NCBI RefSeq assembly: GCF_008831285.2
Contig: NC_045138.2
Span: forward strand, 24,587,934 to 24,647,933
Reading direction: 5' to 3'
From: Nymphaea colorata
Lineage: Eukaryota; Streptophyta; Magnoliopsida; Nymphaeales; Nymphaeaceae
DNA length: 60,000 bases
Shown here: positions 1 through 12,698 of the stretch, piece after piece
Layout of the letters: every line of letters begins with the position of its first letter
Position numbering within the stretch: the first letter of the stretch is position 1
The notes under the pieces: model-generated
Seen by the model: only the letters and a program-made list of their open reading frames with translations
Told to the model about the DNA's origin: nothing
Databases searched by the model: none
Translations under genes and position numbers: made by a program

Positions 1-1756
1 ATAAAAAGGAAGGGGAAGAGAAAGAAATGCACCAACCATGTAAACCAGACGAGTTGAGATGAAATAACAGATGATATAAGGGATGACAGAAGGCATCGGC
101 AAGGGCAACGGAACATTGGCATCTTCACCTAATGAATATGACCAGGACAGGGATGTCAAAAGGGTCGTGTAGAAGCATCTCGATCAAATTGGGGATGAGG
201 ATGACCGTGCTTTTCATGGTCTTTTGGCAGCTACTCCTGATTTAGGCGTTGGTTATTTTAAAGTCCTGGAAAGCTGTGTTGTGGTCTATCATCTCCAAGG
301 AAAGCATATATTAAAAGTCCTTTATTTTTTTTCAATAATTAAGGGTTTGATTCCTTTTGATGGAGAAGTTGGCCCCATGGTCAAGAACGACATAGAAAAA
401 GTGGGAGTCGCTCCTTATCGTCGAAGTCCTGTATTGGCGTTATGTTGCAATTATATTAGCTTAAAAAATGCAAATTTTGCTCTTATATGTCACTACTTTT
501 TAGAGTTTTTTTAAATATATTTCTTGAACTATAGTCGTGCCGCTAGAATTTAAGCTGTCCGATTGTAGATCCGCTGTATCCTCTATCTTTTACAGTCTCA
601 AGTGTTTCTTCTCTGTCTTTAATGGCTGTGTAAGTGTAACCAAAATGGTCCTCTGCTTCCATAACGTCTGCGCGAGTACTCAGTTTCACTTCGAAGGAAT
701 ATTTTTTTTTTCCATCTTTCATTGTCCTTGCCAAGGTCAATATAGATGTGATACTTAAAGAAGGAGAAAGGAGGATGCGTCATATTCTGTATTAAACAGT
801 GATGTAGCTAATAATGAATTCTTTTCTTTTCAATTTAATTAAACGCGGAAACCACTGCCCGAATCCACAAACAATCTAACTAATCAAGACAAGACGATTG
901 TAACGGAAGATAATGGAAGATCACAAATTCCAGAATGGCCTGAGATGCCTCTCTACAAGCACATGGCCATAAGATCACGAGAAATATGACAGATCTTGCA
1001 TGTTTTGCCAAAAGGAGAAGTGGGCAAGCCCAACGATTAAAAGCAAACTGAAACTCATCTCAATTTAATTTCACCAAAAGGTTCAGTCCTACGGATAAAA
1101 AGACAAGCTTCCCTTATTAATCTTTCTGTGCTTACCACGATGAGCTTGTCGTTGTCGTCATTCTATAGAACGAAGAAAAAGATATTGCAGAGGATAACAG
1201 TAAAAACAACAACGAAAACGAAAGGGAGAAATGATCAAGCGACAAAGACTATATGCCTACTACAAAATATAGAGAAGGAAAAGATAAACAATCCATTAGT
1301 TTCTATTTTCATAAACTATTCATGCAAGAAAACTTTGGTAATATCAGATCGGAGAAGTGTGTTTACCAAATGACAAGCGGTAATAAATTGGCAATTGTAT
1401 AGTAATCTAAACAAATTTAACAGGCAACATCTCTTCTTCTTTCTCCCGTTGTATAGTATTTTCTTTCTTTCCCCCACCTCCTCTTTTTTTTTCTGCTGCT
1501 TTCTATTGGTTTCCTGGATCTCGACTCATACTCTGACACCAGAATCTCTGCAATCTAGTCAGACTAAATTTACAAGCATAAATTCTTAGTATATCTATAC
1601 CTCCTTCAATCTTCTGGACACGTGTCAAGCTATTTTTGGTTGTAGCTGGTTTCGTTTTTTGGCACACTTTCGCCTTCTTATGCACCTGGCTTGAGGAATC
1701 CCAAACAGATTGAGCAATTTCTACCATAAGCCAAGATATTCCCGAAACTTAAGTGA
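1..1756. other. Intergenic sequence, no supported gene
   Basis: This is AT-rich sequence downstream of NAC-A. Short open frames exist, for example on the minus strand at 543-740, but none shows a domain or a splice structure that I recognise. A CACGTG core inside GACACGTGTC lies at 1619-1624, about 130 bp beyond the NAC-A stop. T-rich tracts near 1430-1500 could belong to the 3' flank of NAC-A. Confidence 0.5.
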
Positions 1757-3104
1757 TCAGGAATTCCAATTCATCCCGGGAAGATGGTACTGTTGCCTGA
1801 AAACACCATCGCCGAGAGACCCCACAAGGCCGTGGTGGTGCTGCAAAGGAGCAGCTGCGACGTTGGGTAGCTGGCTAAGCAACGCAGCAATCGAGTTTCC
1901 CCCTCCGTTGCTGCTTGAATTGGTGTCGTAGATCTTTTTTGTGGGGGGCAGCCCTTCGTTCCAATATGGGGAGGGAAGCGTCCTCTTCGATGGTAGGCTA
2001 AACATCGACCCGATGGTAACTCCAGCGGCTTCAGCCGGTACCATCGAAATCTCCGTCTTGTCAACACCGTTCTGCGGCATGCTGGACGACGGAGCCAATT
2101 GCGACAAAGAGCTGTTTGCGTTCGTGCCATCATCAGACAAGAATCCATCAAAGAAATTGTCTTCACCTTCGAGCAGTGCTGCAAAACCGGCAGTAGCCTT
2201 CTGAGATTGGAGCTTAATGGAGTTATGGCCGTCCATGTTAGGCAAGGACGTCAACACATCGTCCAGCGAGTCGTCTCTATCACGAACGATGAGCCTTTGA
2301 GGCTGATTGTTCTTCTTATATATTCGGCACAGAACCCAATCATCAAGCTAAAATTCAAAAAATTTAAGAACCATCGTCAAAGATTATAATCTAAATATCT
2401 AGACAGAACTTTTTATTTGTTTCAGTCAACCAGGGGGAGAGGAGGGGGTATGAGTGATGAGCGTTTACCCTCAAAGAAGCCTTCTTGTTCCCTACATCCG
2501 AATTGGGCTTCGAGTGCCCGCTGTCAACAAGCCTGTACTCATGCATAATCCAGTTGGTCTTCACTCCCTTCGGCGGCCGGCCGCCATAGAACACGAGAGC
2601 CTTCTTCACGCCGACCTTCTGCATCCCGCCGGACGTCAGTATCGGCTTGTCGGTGCCGGTGGCCTTCCAGTACCCGGACGTTGCCGCCCTGTTCGGCCGC
2701 GCCCCGTTGGGGTACTTTCGGTCCCTGGGGCTGAAGAAGTACCACTCGTTTTCTCCAAACATGGCCTTCCCTGCACCATCGATCATCAGCACCCCAATTC
2801 AACAGAGAGATAAACATAGAGGGAAGCTGAACGTACCAGGGAGCTCCCAAGGGTCAAACTTGTAGAGGTCGACCTCCGCGATGATGGAAACAGGGAGAGG
2901 AGCAGAGGAGGCCTTCCTCTTGAGGTAGTGGACGACGAGCTCCTCATCCGTCGGGTGAAACCGGAAGCCGGGAGGAAGCTGCGGCTGCTGGGGCGGCACC
3001 GGCTGCTGCTGCTGCTGCTGCTGCTGCGGCGCCTCCTTGGAGGATGAAGGAGGAGGATGACGCTGATGATGAGGAGGCCCCGAGGAAGAGTCCGTGCTTT
3101 CCAT
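1757..3104 (-). CDS. NAC transcription factor NAC-A, NOR/NARS-type, 3 exons, 386 aa
   Basis: The spliced CDS runs 3104-2837, 2770-2469 and 2347-1757, with GT-AG introns of 66 bp (2836-2771, phase 1) and 121 bp (2468-2348, phase 0). These are the two conserved NAC intron positions. It starts MESTDSS, followed by a Pro/Gln-rich stretch with eight consecutive Gln. The NAC domain follows at about residues 45-200: [74 protein letters not shown] and [12 protein letters not shown]. Subdomains A-E are all present, so DNA binding as a nuclear dimer is expected from the family. The C-terminal region is acidic and Ser-rich, with [20 protein letters not shown] and terminal PGMNW, as I recall for tomato NOR-type and NAC018/056 proteins. 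Those regulate ripening, senescence or seed development in other plants; the role here is inferred. Nothing is broken. The clade call is from motif memory, not a tree. Confidence 0.93.
3002..3027 (-). repeat. Coding CAG repeat in NAC-A exon 1
   Basis: Eight CAG codons in a row encode poly-Gln just before the NAC domain. A coding trinucleotide repeat like this is expected to vary in length between individuals. Confidence 0.85.
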
Positions 3105-3230
3105 GATAGCTCTTCTCCCACAACCTCATGCAGCAGAAGAGAAGAGAGAGAAAAAACTGTGTGCGCGAGAGAGAGGCGGTGTGGAGATTGGAGGGGGGAA
3201 GGAGAGCCGGGGTAGGGGAAACGTCTCCGT

Positions 3231-3344
3231 CTTATAGATGGGATTAATTGATTAAGCGTTTGGTTCAAATGGCCTAATCAGCCGGCAATTAGTGTCAGCC
3301 ACAGCCACCTGTCAAAGTTCTGTTCGTCAATCTGCTGACACGTG
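3231..3344 (-). promoter_or_regulatory. NAC-A core promoter: TATA box and ABRE-type G-box
   Basis: On the minus strand, CTATAAG at about 3231-3237 lies about 130 bp upstream of the ATG and fits a TATA box. A perfect ACACGTGTC (CACGTG core 3339-3344) lies about 100 bp further upstream. CACGTG cores are bound by bZIP (ABF/AREB) and bHLH factors, so ABA or stress responsiveness is an inference. The region between TATA and ATG is GA/CT-rich, as in many plant 5' UTRs. Confidence 0.55.
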
Positions 3345-3345
3345 T

Positions 3346-4887
3346 CGACTTCGGAAGGATGGGGAGGGCGACTAGCGGAACGGCCGTAGCCGCTTTTGAT
3401 GTCATGCTTTCCTTATGCCACAGCCAACCACGGTTTCAATTTAATTATATATATATACATATGTTTATTGCATATAATACTAATACTTTTATTTATTATA
3501 GAGGTCGATCATGTGGCCACGATAACGTGAGGAATGAATAAAATTAGGTACAGAAAGCTGTTCAAATTGGGAAGGCTTTGAAGCATGATTCATGGTGGAA
3601 CAGCGGGGATCTGTTTTTTTTTTTTTCTTGGCATGAGAACAAAGTTCAAAGTGATTATTCTTTAAAATATTACAATTGAAAAGTTGAAGAACAAAGCTTG
3701 GATTAAGGTTATGGGTACAAGGTGATTGTAATATTTTTTTTAAAATTATTTAATCACGGTCGATCGAAAAACTGATTATACAACAAGTACGTGATACAAA
3801 CATTATTGAACTTGTTCGGTATGGCGGCTTATGAGGAGCAACTTCTTCCCAAGGCGAGAAATAAATTAAGCTAGCAAGCAATTAATGAACTTTAATTCTT
3901 TACATATCAGAAAATGCTGATACTGAGGAAATTTGTCGCCAGCGAAAATATGAGAAGAATGAGCATTATTGGTTTTCCTGGATTAGCAACTTTTTTTTTT
4001 TTTTTTCAGTTTAGATTTATCCCAATGGTGGAGACATGAATTTTTTGATACAGAGGCTGAACTATAGTTTCAAAATTTTAACAATATAATTTTTTTTATC
4101 TAAATTAAACTATTTTTTTTTAAATTTTACATGTAAAATTTTAAATTTTTAAAAATCTGAGAGGGGCTGGATGTTGCTAAGTAGATAAAAAATTAAAATT
4201 TGTTGCTGAAAGAAGTAAAAAATATCCTTAAAAGTACCACGAACCATTGTTGCACCATAAATCATCATGGATGCTCATCTAACTATTATTTTTTAACAAT
4301 ATATTTCTGATTTTCAGCCATTCGGCATATGATATCAATAATCTTCATTCTTAACCCATATAAATACACACAAGTGAAATTTGAGTGTAGCTAGTCTGCA
4401 GCTGGTCTTCCATGTGTATACTTTAACTTACTAATGCTGGGTTTCATACAGCTTACGCAAACTTGCACCTCAATTAGCAGTCTCGCGTACAACAAGAGGA
4501 AATGCAAAAACGGCTTGGGACTTACACCCTTTTTCTTAAAGTTTTCTTCATTTTGTTCAAATGGCAAGCTCGAGCATGCTTCCAGCTTTAATATTTGCTT
4601 GACTCATTTCTAAAGCTGTGCTGCTTTAGAAAAAAAAAAAGAAAAGGAATTAATGAGAAAAAGATGGATTCGTTGCAGCCGAACTGACCACTCTTCTTGG
4701 ACAGGGCAGAAAGCAGATACGGGCAAGGTAGGGCCGAGGAAGGGCCAACAGGGAAGCAAGTGGAGGCCAGCCCAACCCACTTGTTCCCGTCCATGACCCG
4801 CTCCCTTCCCCGTAATCCTTGACCATTATCACAAGAGCCATCAAAGTCTAATTACTCATTTAGGCCCACACAACCTGCCAGTTATTG

Positions 4888-4890
<3 letters not shown>
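3346..4890. other. Intergenic, AT-rich, no supported gene
   Basis: This stretch contains poly-T tracts (for example 3616-3627 and 3990-4007) and strongly AT-rich sequence around 4070-4170 that resembles decayed MITE interiors. No coding potential is recognisable on either strand. Confidence 0.45.

Positions 4891-4978
<88 letters not shown>
4891..4978. repeat. Compound microsatellite (TA)28(GA)16
   Basis: A perfect TA run at 4891-4946 passes directly into a perfect GA run at 4947-4978. It is the first of four loci in this window with the same TA-then-GA order on the plus strand. Confidence 0.97.
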
Positions 4979-4983
<5 letters not shown>

Positions 4984-5518
4984 TTGCTATTTGGAAATAC
5001 GAAGTTTCAGGGAAATTGTGGTGACAAGATGGAGCAAGTTTCAAAGCTTTTGGACCAAGCCATGGAAATCTAGATTGGATTATCCAGATTAGTCTGAAAC
5101 CCAATTCATCATTCTTCTTATCTTCAGCTATAGAATCCAACCATTTGTATGCTGAATCGAGATCCAAAATCCATCGGCCACATCAGAACCGACATTTGAA
5201 CCTGGAATTTGATGAAGCACGGCTTATTTGATTTGTGCATTCCCAAGGCCAACCATATTAGGAATTTTACCCTTTTTGCCTTTTAATTGACAAATTTAGG
5301 GTTAGGGAGAGGTAATTTGCACTTACTAGAACCACCAAAGACATAGAACAACCTTCACTTACTTCACCTTAATTAAAGGTCTTAATGTGTCCACACATTA
5401 GCCAGGTCGATCAAGCCCTTGCCCTGGTTGGCACCAACTACTAAGTTTTCCAAAATATGTATGGACTCATACATATGAAGAGTACTATAGATTGATTGAT
5501 CAACTTGTTCAATTGTTG

Positions 5519-5553
<35 letters not shown>

Positions 5554-8500
5554 CAAATGAGACATTGCTATGATATGGGACAGACAATATGGCAATGAAA
5601 TGTATGTGCACAATCATTTGATGTATCATGCAGCTTTTTTCTTCAATTAAATGTCCACTTGTGAATGAACCATACCTTTATGGCCCTCTTTGTGATGACC
5701 TCACCTGCTCACCACAAATATTTGATTCAAATGGTATGAGATACAATAGAGACTACAATTGTTAAAATTTTAAAATTGCATGCAGAAGTACTTCTTTTAA
5801 AAAAGGTGAATGTCTATTTGTACTTTCCACTCAAGAAATATAAATTTATTCGCGATGCTTTGTGAACCATTAATCAAGTTAATCGAACAACTCGTAAATC
5901 ATTTCACGTACTCCTCCTATTTGTTGAATTTACAAAGCCATCAAAATCACCTGTAACAATCCGGTGAAAGTCTTTACCACATCTGCATCTGAAATGAATG
6001 TACATTTCTTATAAACTGACATAGCCCGGAACAGACTTGGATGATGCGTGTTTGCGCTGGCTTTTCAGCTTGAACTCATTTACATTGTCAGGTGGATCTA
6101 ACGTCTTGGCCTTCAGTTGGTCAGATTTGAGGGAATCTTCCATATGTTTATACTTATCATGGTAAATGTTGATCATGCATCCGATCAACCTCACATCTCA
6201 CCCAGTCAAAACCTGCTTCTAGCATGTTACCTAGTTATAACAACAAAGTCTCTCGACCCGAGTGCAGTTTCTTTGAATAAAAAACCGAAAACGGAAAAGT
6301 TGCCGGTGCCCGGACCTCCTTAAATTGGTCTTATAGTTGTGGCCGGGTCCCTGCGGGCCGGAACCAGGTCATACCCAACTGTCCCGGTGGCCCCTAAGTG
6401 GAGCTGGGCCCAGACCCACATGGGTGCCCACACCTACTAAAAGAGTAGCATGTTTTGGATTTGGGTCTAGATCACCTTGGACCAGTCTAGCACTTTCAAC
6501 TGTACACCTTGTGGTCTGAAATCCTTGAAACCAAAACTGATATATATCAGTGGTCTTCTTCTATAAAAAGAATACGAAAAAAAGAGAACATATATAGTCA
6601 TTTTGAAATAGGAAAACTCAAATTTAGCATGGATCTACATTTTTATAATATTTTCTACATTTTCAAAATTAGAAGTCCAAGTTTAAGCGTTCGGTCACTA
6701 GGAAGAGCGGTGTTCGGTCACTTTGGAAGACAAATTAAAGCCACTCCATAATGAAGGGGAACACAGGACGGAGGGTGGAATCCACAAACTGGAATTTTGT
6801 GGGAACAAGTCCCATCCAGACGTCCACAGCCTGCTCACCACTAAAATCAAATTGTTTGAAAGCAACAAGCCAGATCAAATCAGTCGGCCAAAAAGTTGGT
6901 GATCATGGCGTCCCAATGCAATTGGCTTCATAACACTCTCTCTTTTTCTTGTTCTCTCAAAGATAAAGATAAATCTTCGCAGGGTTTTCGTTTTCTCCTT
7001 CATCCTTGACGCCATAGACCTGCTGATCTAAGAACCTAGCCTTTACTTTGTCATCTTCTGCTCGTCTCCGAATGACATATTTTGAAGTTTATTAACTTTT
7101 TGAGTTTCATTTCGGATTTGTAATATTTTGATACTGAATCCGATTACTTTGATCGGATGGTGATCTTAAATCTTCTGGATCTTAAAATGTCTGATTATCC
7201 AAGCCAGTGTTGATGTGCTAGAACAAGATTTGTAGTCCATCATTTCATGAATCTTGGATCTCCAGGTGCAACTCGGATCCGTGGATCTGGGATCCAAGAG
7301 TACCAAAGATTCCCTCATGTATGGTGCACATCAAGATGTAGCTACCAACTTTCCTTTTTGAGCAGCTGCATTAACTTTTCTCCTTGTCCATTAATGATAT
7401 TAAGATGGGTTTTATCCCAGCTTTGAAATATAATCATCCTTGGATTAAAAAAAGTTTACAAATGGTCAAGTAGTGGGTGGTGGCCTAGCTATGACATTTA
7501 ACTCAATAATTCAACGACTCCCAGATAGAATCTGCTGATCATCAGTACCAGTCATTCACATTGAATTTCCATAAGGTTTTGACTTAAGCTGCCATTGATT
7601 TCTCCGCACATGCACACACGCCACATGCAAAGTTCCTCAAGCCCATAACTAAGCATTTACCCGTACCTATATATGCACACATCATTGACATGGATCAGTT
7701 AATTAGCATGTGCATGTGTAATCAAACAAGAAAAAGAAGAGATATTTTAGACCCATGCTCTGTTGTCTAAGGCCATAACCAAAAGATCAAGCAGATTAAA
7801 GGCTTGCTCAAAAGGGACACCCATGAAAACAAAACCGTGAAAAGATTAAAAAAAAAAAAGTATGTATCAAATAAGATTCTTAAATTCAGGGTTCTCCATT
7901 CTGCCCGCAATTGGGCAGAAGAGTGAGTTTAGATGTAATTTTCTGGGTACAGTGTTAAACTACTGTTTACCATGGCAAAGTTAGGACATCATGAGGTCGA
8001 AGCCACATCTATTAGAGTGATAACCTAAGTTTAGTAAATCAATTAAGCTCTAACGAAAAGGAAGGACTAACTTAACTTCTTTACTAGTCCTCAGCAGGTT
8101 CTTCTTGCTTTAATAGGTCATCAAATAAAAACAGTCATTGTTTGCCAATTTAGCTATGATAAGCTTTAATACAATACAGATTTCACATGAAAACCTGCTC
8201 AAATTGGGAGATTCGATCACATGATTAGCACCATAATAGTATATGCTACTATATAATGGAAAGCTACAAGATGGGATTATTACCGACGGCCAAATCAAAA
8301 GGTTGTTAGCTGCAACCTATCACAGCGAAAAAGGGGAATCAAACAATTAAAATCGGAACCAGACCTACAATTAAAAAGCAGATTATTTGACTCCGACATA
8401 GTGGTAGAGTCAGGACGCTGCAATTGGTCATCGATTCGTTGAAGATATTTGATGCCAAAGGTTCTAAGCAGCAATTTAAGTTGAACAAACGGCCTAATAT

Positions 8501-10630
8501 CGAGAGAAAAAAAAATGACAGATGAATTTAACCCAAGCATTGCTATAAATAACCTCTTCACGTTTTAAACGGCAAGGTTTTTCTCCGATATAATATAGCT
8601 AGCTTAAAAAAAATGGAAAAACGTGTCAAAAAATTTCAGAAAAACAAATAAACATGCTCTATCTGAAGACAGTGGCCAAGCTAGCAAAATTAGTTGGAGG
8701 GGAAGATGTTTAAAAATAGACAAATTTGTGGGGCACTTTTATATATATATATATTAATTTCAGAAACTCTGCCTGCGGTGACAAATTTTTAAATTATGAA
8801 AAAACGTTTGCACGGACGCATATCACTTTGATTACAGAAGTTATAAACTATTACACATTTCTCAGTAAGTTCCAACTTTTAATTGCTTCGCGTTCGGAGG
8901 TGTGAAAAGACATTTTAAGGCAACTTTTTGTAAAATGACCAGCTCGTCCAGGTCTCCTACTCCAAGTCTGATTTCTATGGACCCCAAAAGAAAAGAAAAA
9001 AAAATACAATCACATTAAACAAAGCACAAACTTAGTGACGTAGGCCTTTGAAAATCTTATCTTAAATTGATTCCTAAGTAGACATTGACCAACAGTATTA
9101 ACTGTGCATCTCAACTGGATAGCCATAAACACAAGAAGAAAATGGTTAGATTATGAAAAGACAACATGAATCATTGTGATTGGATTCTTTTGAAATTGGG
9201 AAAGGAAGAAAAATCCCAGTAACTCTTCCACCTTTGTTTATGGTTTATCCGCATTCTATTCAACATAAAGCATCGGACCTGGCCAATAACAGTTGATTGG
9301 GTGCAAGACTCAAAGATCTTTGAGCTGCGTTGAAGGAGATCGAAAGTTCGATAATCAGGTGACGTCTCTCTCTGCATCAGCAGTTGCTGAACCCAATTGA
9401 CGTACACACAGAGGAAATTTTTTAAGAGTGTGAAAGCTAGAAATAATATATTGTTCAAGTATATGATTTGGAGGACTGCAAATTTTCGAAATCCACAAAG
9501 ATCACATAGTGTTCTCTGCTGCCAAACGACTCGTTCGTTCTCTCCTCTAATTACCATCTGTAGTTTTCATTTTAAGCATAAACCAATGGCCAACTTCACC
9601 ATCATTCACCTTCAAATGAGTTTCTAAATGATCAGAAAAACTCATAGTCTCCCGGCTGATAGATACTTCTGACTTTTGTTATGGAGGCTTTTAATTTTTG
9701 ACAAATTGCTTGATGACAGAAACCCATACTCCCCATCATATAAGAAGTTTTTTTTTTTTTTTTTTTCCGTTTCATGTCTCGCATTAACCATGACAAATCT
9801 CAGTTCATTGAATCCGACAATAGTAACATCACTCTCCTCAACTTTGAAAGTAAATATAAAGGAAAGAGCTAAAAGGGGAAAACAAAAAGTTTGGCTTTCT
9901 GCACTAGCCAAGAAATTTTGTCGCTAGCCCAGTGGCATAAAACTTCAAAGCTACTAGCCCCACCTTCATTACATATGCATAATTTGATTTATATAAAGGG
10001 TTGCACCTACTAGATTCAAACCAACAATTGTAATTGGCTTTTTATTAGCCGACGCAATCAGTTACTCTAGAATTCTTTGAGTTTAGACCCAGCTTAGCTT
10101 GAGGTTCGCAACTTTCAGTCTTTTGAAAACATGTGAGGAATAGAGTCTAGTCTGGTTGAAGAGCACTAATACTACGAATAGTAGATTTAAGAAACAACCC
10201 ATATGTAAAAAGAAATATTTATTATATGAAACAACCCATAAGAAACTACACATGCCCACATATACCTAGGCCACTAAAATATGTGGGTTCTTAAGATTCA
10301 AGATGGTGAAACCCCAAAGAATTTGGACAAAGTTGAAGGGCCTGTAGAATTTTTGCCTTTCAATTTTTCATGGGACTGATTTTGCACGGTTGTCATTCAC
10401 GGCCGGACGCAGCTATCACTAAAAAGGGCACAATGTTTGGCATTATTCAAAAAGCAACCAAAGTTTTTGTGCGTTCAAGCATCTTATCCTGGATTTATCT
10501 CCTGGCATCAAAAACCTGAAAACTTTTTTTTTTTTTCCTGTACTTTTTCTCTTTTGAGGTGCCGAGGAACCTTTTCGGATGAGGCCACTTAATGGGCCCT
10601 GCCTCATGGTGAAAAGAACAGAGTCAGGAT
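4979..10630. other. Long intergenic stretch, no supported gene
   Basis: No ORF here shows a recognisable domain. It contains a small (AT)n(GT)n microsatellite at about 5519-5552. A GC-rich patch at about 6335-6440, rich in GGCCCGG/GGGCCC and ending near GGGTGCCCACACC, resembles the ends of the MITE-like elements seen later in the window. There is a (TA)5 run near 8742-8755 and a long T tract at 9750-9767. Everything else looks like decayed non-coding DNA. Confidence 0.45.
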
Positions 10631-10701
10631 TTGCAAATTGGCCGGCCGAATCTTACTTTAAAGTTCTGCCATCATCTATTGTATCGATTTTCATTCAAAC
10701 T

Positions 10702-11121
10702 TTACTTCAATTGCATTTTTGGTCTTGAGTCCCATTTGTGCTTGCAGACCTTGCACAAATCTGGGCGCATCTCTTGTTCGATTCCCTTAAGTGCTTCTCT
10801 CCGAATGAAGTTGAGAATTAGGCTAAAGGGTTGCGAAAGTGGCGAACTGATGTGGGTTGTGGTTGTCCATCCCCCTCCTAGATCTCTCTCTGGAAGAGGC
10901 ACACAGCAGGGAAAAAGGTCTTTATCTTCGCCGTTTAGGCAGCCTAACAGAGACCTAATGCGTGTCCAAGGGCTTGACTCTGGGACGCATGGCCACAAGT
11001 TTTTGGGCGACGACGATGTTGATGTTGATGATGGTGACGATTCCATTTTGTAACTTTCTCGGAAGATGGTGTCATCTGTTTTGTTCTGTACGCGACGATG
11101 GTGGTGGCAATTTGCTTTCAT
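10702..11121 (-). other. Open region of uncertain coding status
   Basis: A 139-codon open frame on the minus strand (Ser/Thr-rich, then a Cys-containing stretch) overlaps a 140-codon open frame on the plus strand that ends in an Asp-rich tail encoded by GATGATG-type repeats. Local GC is higher than in the flanks, which may explain both long frames. I recognise no domain in either. It could be a gene relic or chance. Confidence 0.15.
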
Positions 11122-12698
11122 GTAAATGTCAATTAAAATTAGTGTGGCATCTGATTCTCAGGAGCAAAAAAATCGCCAGCCAACGCTACACATCATGCAC
11201 ACCCCCCGCAACCTGTGACCGACAGTGGCACTTTAAAAACTCTTCATCAAAATGAAAAGCATATAATAAAGATTTGGAACAGTAACCTTTTTTTTGTATT
11301 AGATTGATACTGTAGTATTTATCGTTATGAAAATGTCTAAGGTTTTATGGAGTTTCTCACTGATATCGCTTCGCCTTCACCCAAGCTCGAGTTATACTCC
11401 AATTTATGAATTGCTCACCAGCTATAAGCCATCGATCTTAGCATCGTACTGAGATCTATTTCAACCGCTCGAGGGTCATGAATATTTCATATGCATGTAA
11501 TTAACGCAGAAAAGCTTGACGAGTTCGAGATCTTTCTTTTTATATGAAGCCTGAATTTTCTATCAACATGACCTACCATTGAAGGCCAGCGACGATGCCT
11601 TGGTCGGTCAATGGATCAAGTCGCGAGCCTGCCAAAATCAGATCTGGACCCATTAAATATCCGAGAGTCTGATAAGCTTATTAGGATATGTATATTCATC
11701 ATAAATCTGCAATCTTAAAAAAATTATTCAACTTGAAACGTCTCAGTTTTCTTTACCTGATAGGTAAGTTAGGCAGGGACTGCCTTGACATACCAATATA
11801 TATATATATATCTCAGGTGTGAAAGTCTTGAACTCCTTCAACTCTAAAGGTTCATCTGAAACCCACCCAGATTTTAATAAGTTAAGATTGAATTGAGTCT
11901 AACAACCTGCATTGGCGTCATGGAGGAAGAAGAACGCAACTGACATGCCGTTGCTAGCATTGCCGTTGCTGACAAGCATCACTATCACTGTCGTATGTGT
12001 ATCGTCCGATATCATGGCATACACACCAGATCGGCCCCCTCGCCGCCACCATGCGTGCACGGATAAATGAGTTTTAATTTAAACATCAGCAGAGGGGCCA
12101 GTTTGAGTCATATCAGCCTTTTAACGGTTGATTTTAGCTCGTATCAGCCGGATATATGAGCAAACAAATTAGTATAATTAAGTTCATTATAATTGTAAAA
12201 AGTTTAATTTGCGGGACATTGATAGCACATATGTGTCTAAAATGGCAAAAAATGCCCTTAGGAAGATGAAAAAAGAATGACCACCCACAAAGGCAATGAC
12301 AAAGACAAAGTGAGAAAACTAAAGTTTGTTCATTTTGTCCTATCAATGGGCAACATGCTGAGAGTGAGTTGGCATCAAGCTAGTGATGTATACAGGAAAA
12401 AAAGAAAAGAAAAGAAGATTCGAGTATTTTGAAATTTGTTAAGAAAGAAAGAGTTTTTTGGACTTTTGATTATTATTATTATTTTTTTTTGTGGGGATTT
12501 CCCTATTTTACTAATAATTAGAGGTATTCTGATCATTACACCTCTCGATACAACAAATTATGATGGTGAATTTAACCAGCTGTACCATATATGTTCACCC
12601 AAACACAGCCGTGTACACCCAATTAGTCATTTTCCCGCCGGAAGACGGCCGTCACTTGCTCAGGCCATATATGTCGGATACTCGACCCGAAGAAGTTG
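11122..12698. other. Intergenic, no supported gene
   Basis: AT-rich sequence with a short (AT) run near 11799-11812 and no recognisable coding features. It ends abruptly at the left edge of the 3-kb duplicated segment. Confidence 0.45.

Noticed and set aside
1771-2184. Long alternative minus-strand frame overlapping NAC-A exon 3
   Set aside because: It is a different reading frame of a well-supported NAC exon, with Arg/Leu/Ser-rich composition typical of a shadow frame in GC-rich coding DNA.
2786-3268. 160-codon minus-strand frame over NAC-A exon 1
   Set aside because: Out of frame with the NAC domain; its Ser and Arg runs come from reading the CAG repeat and flanks in another frame.
4856-5167. 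Open frame containing Tyr-Ile repeats
   Set aside because: Produced by translation of the (TA)n(GA)n microsatellite.
9171-9557. 128-codon minus-strand open frame
   Set aside because: No domain, no ATG-leader or splice context and AT-rich composition; a chance frame is more likely.
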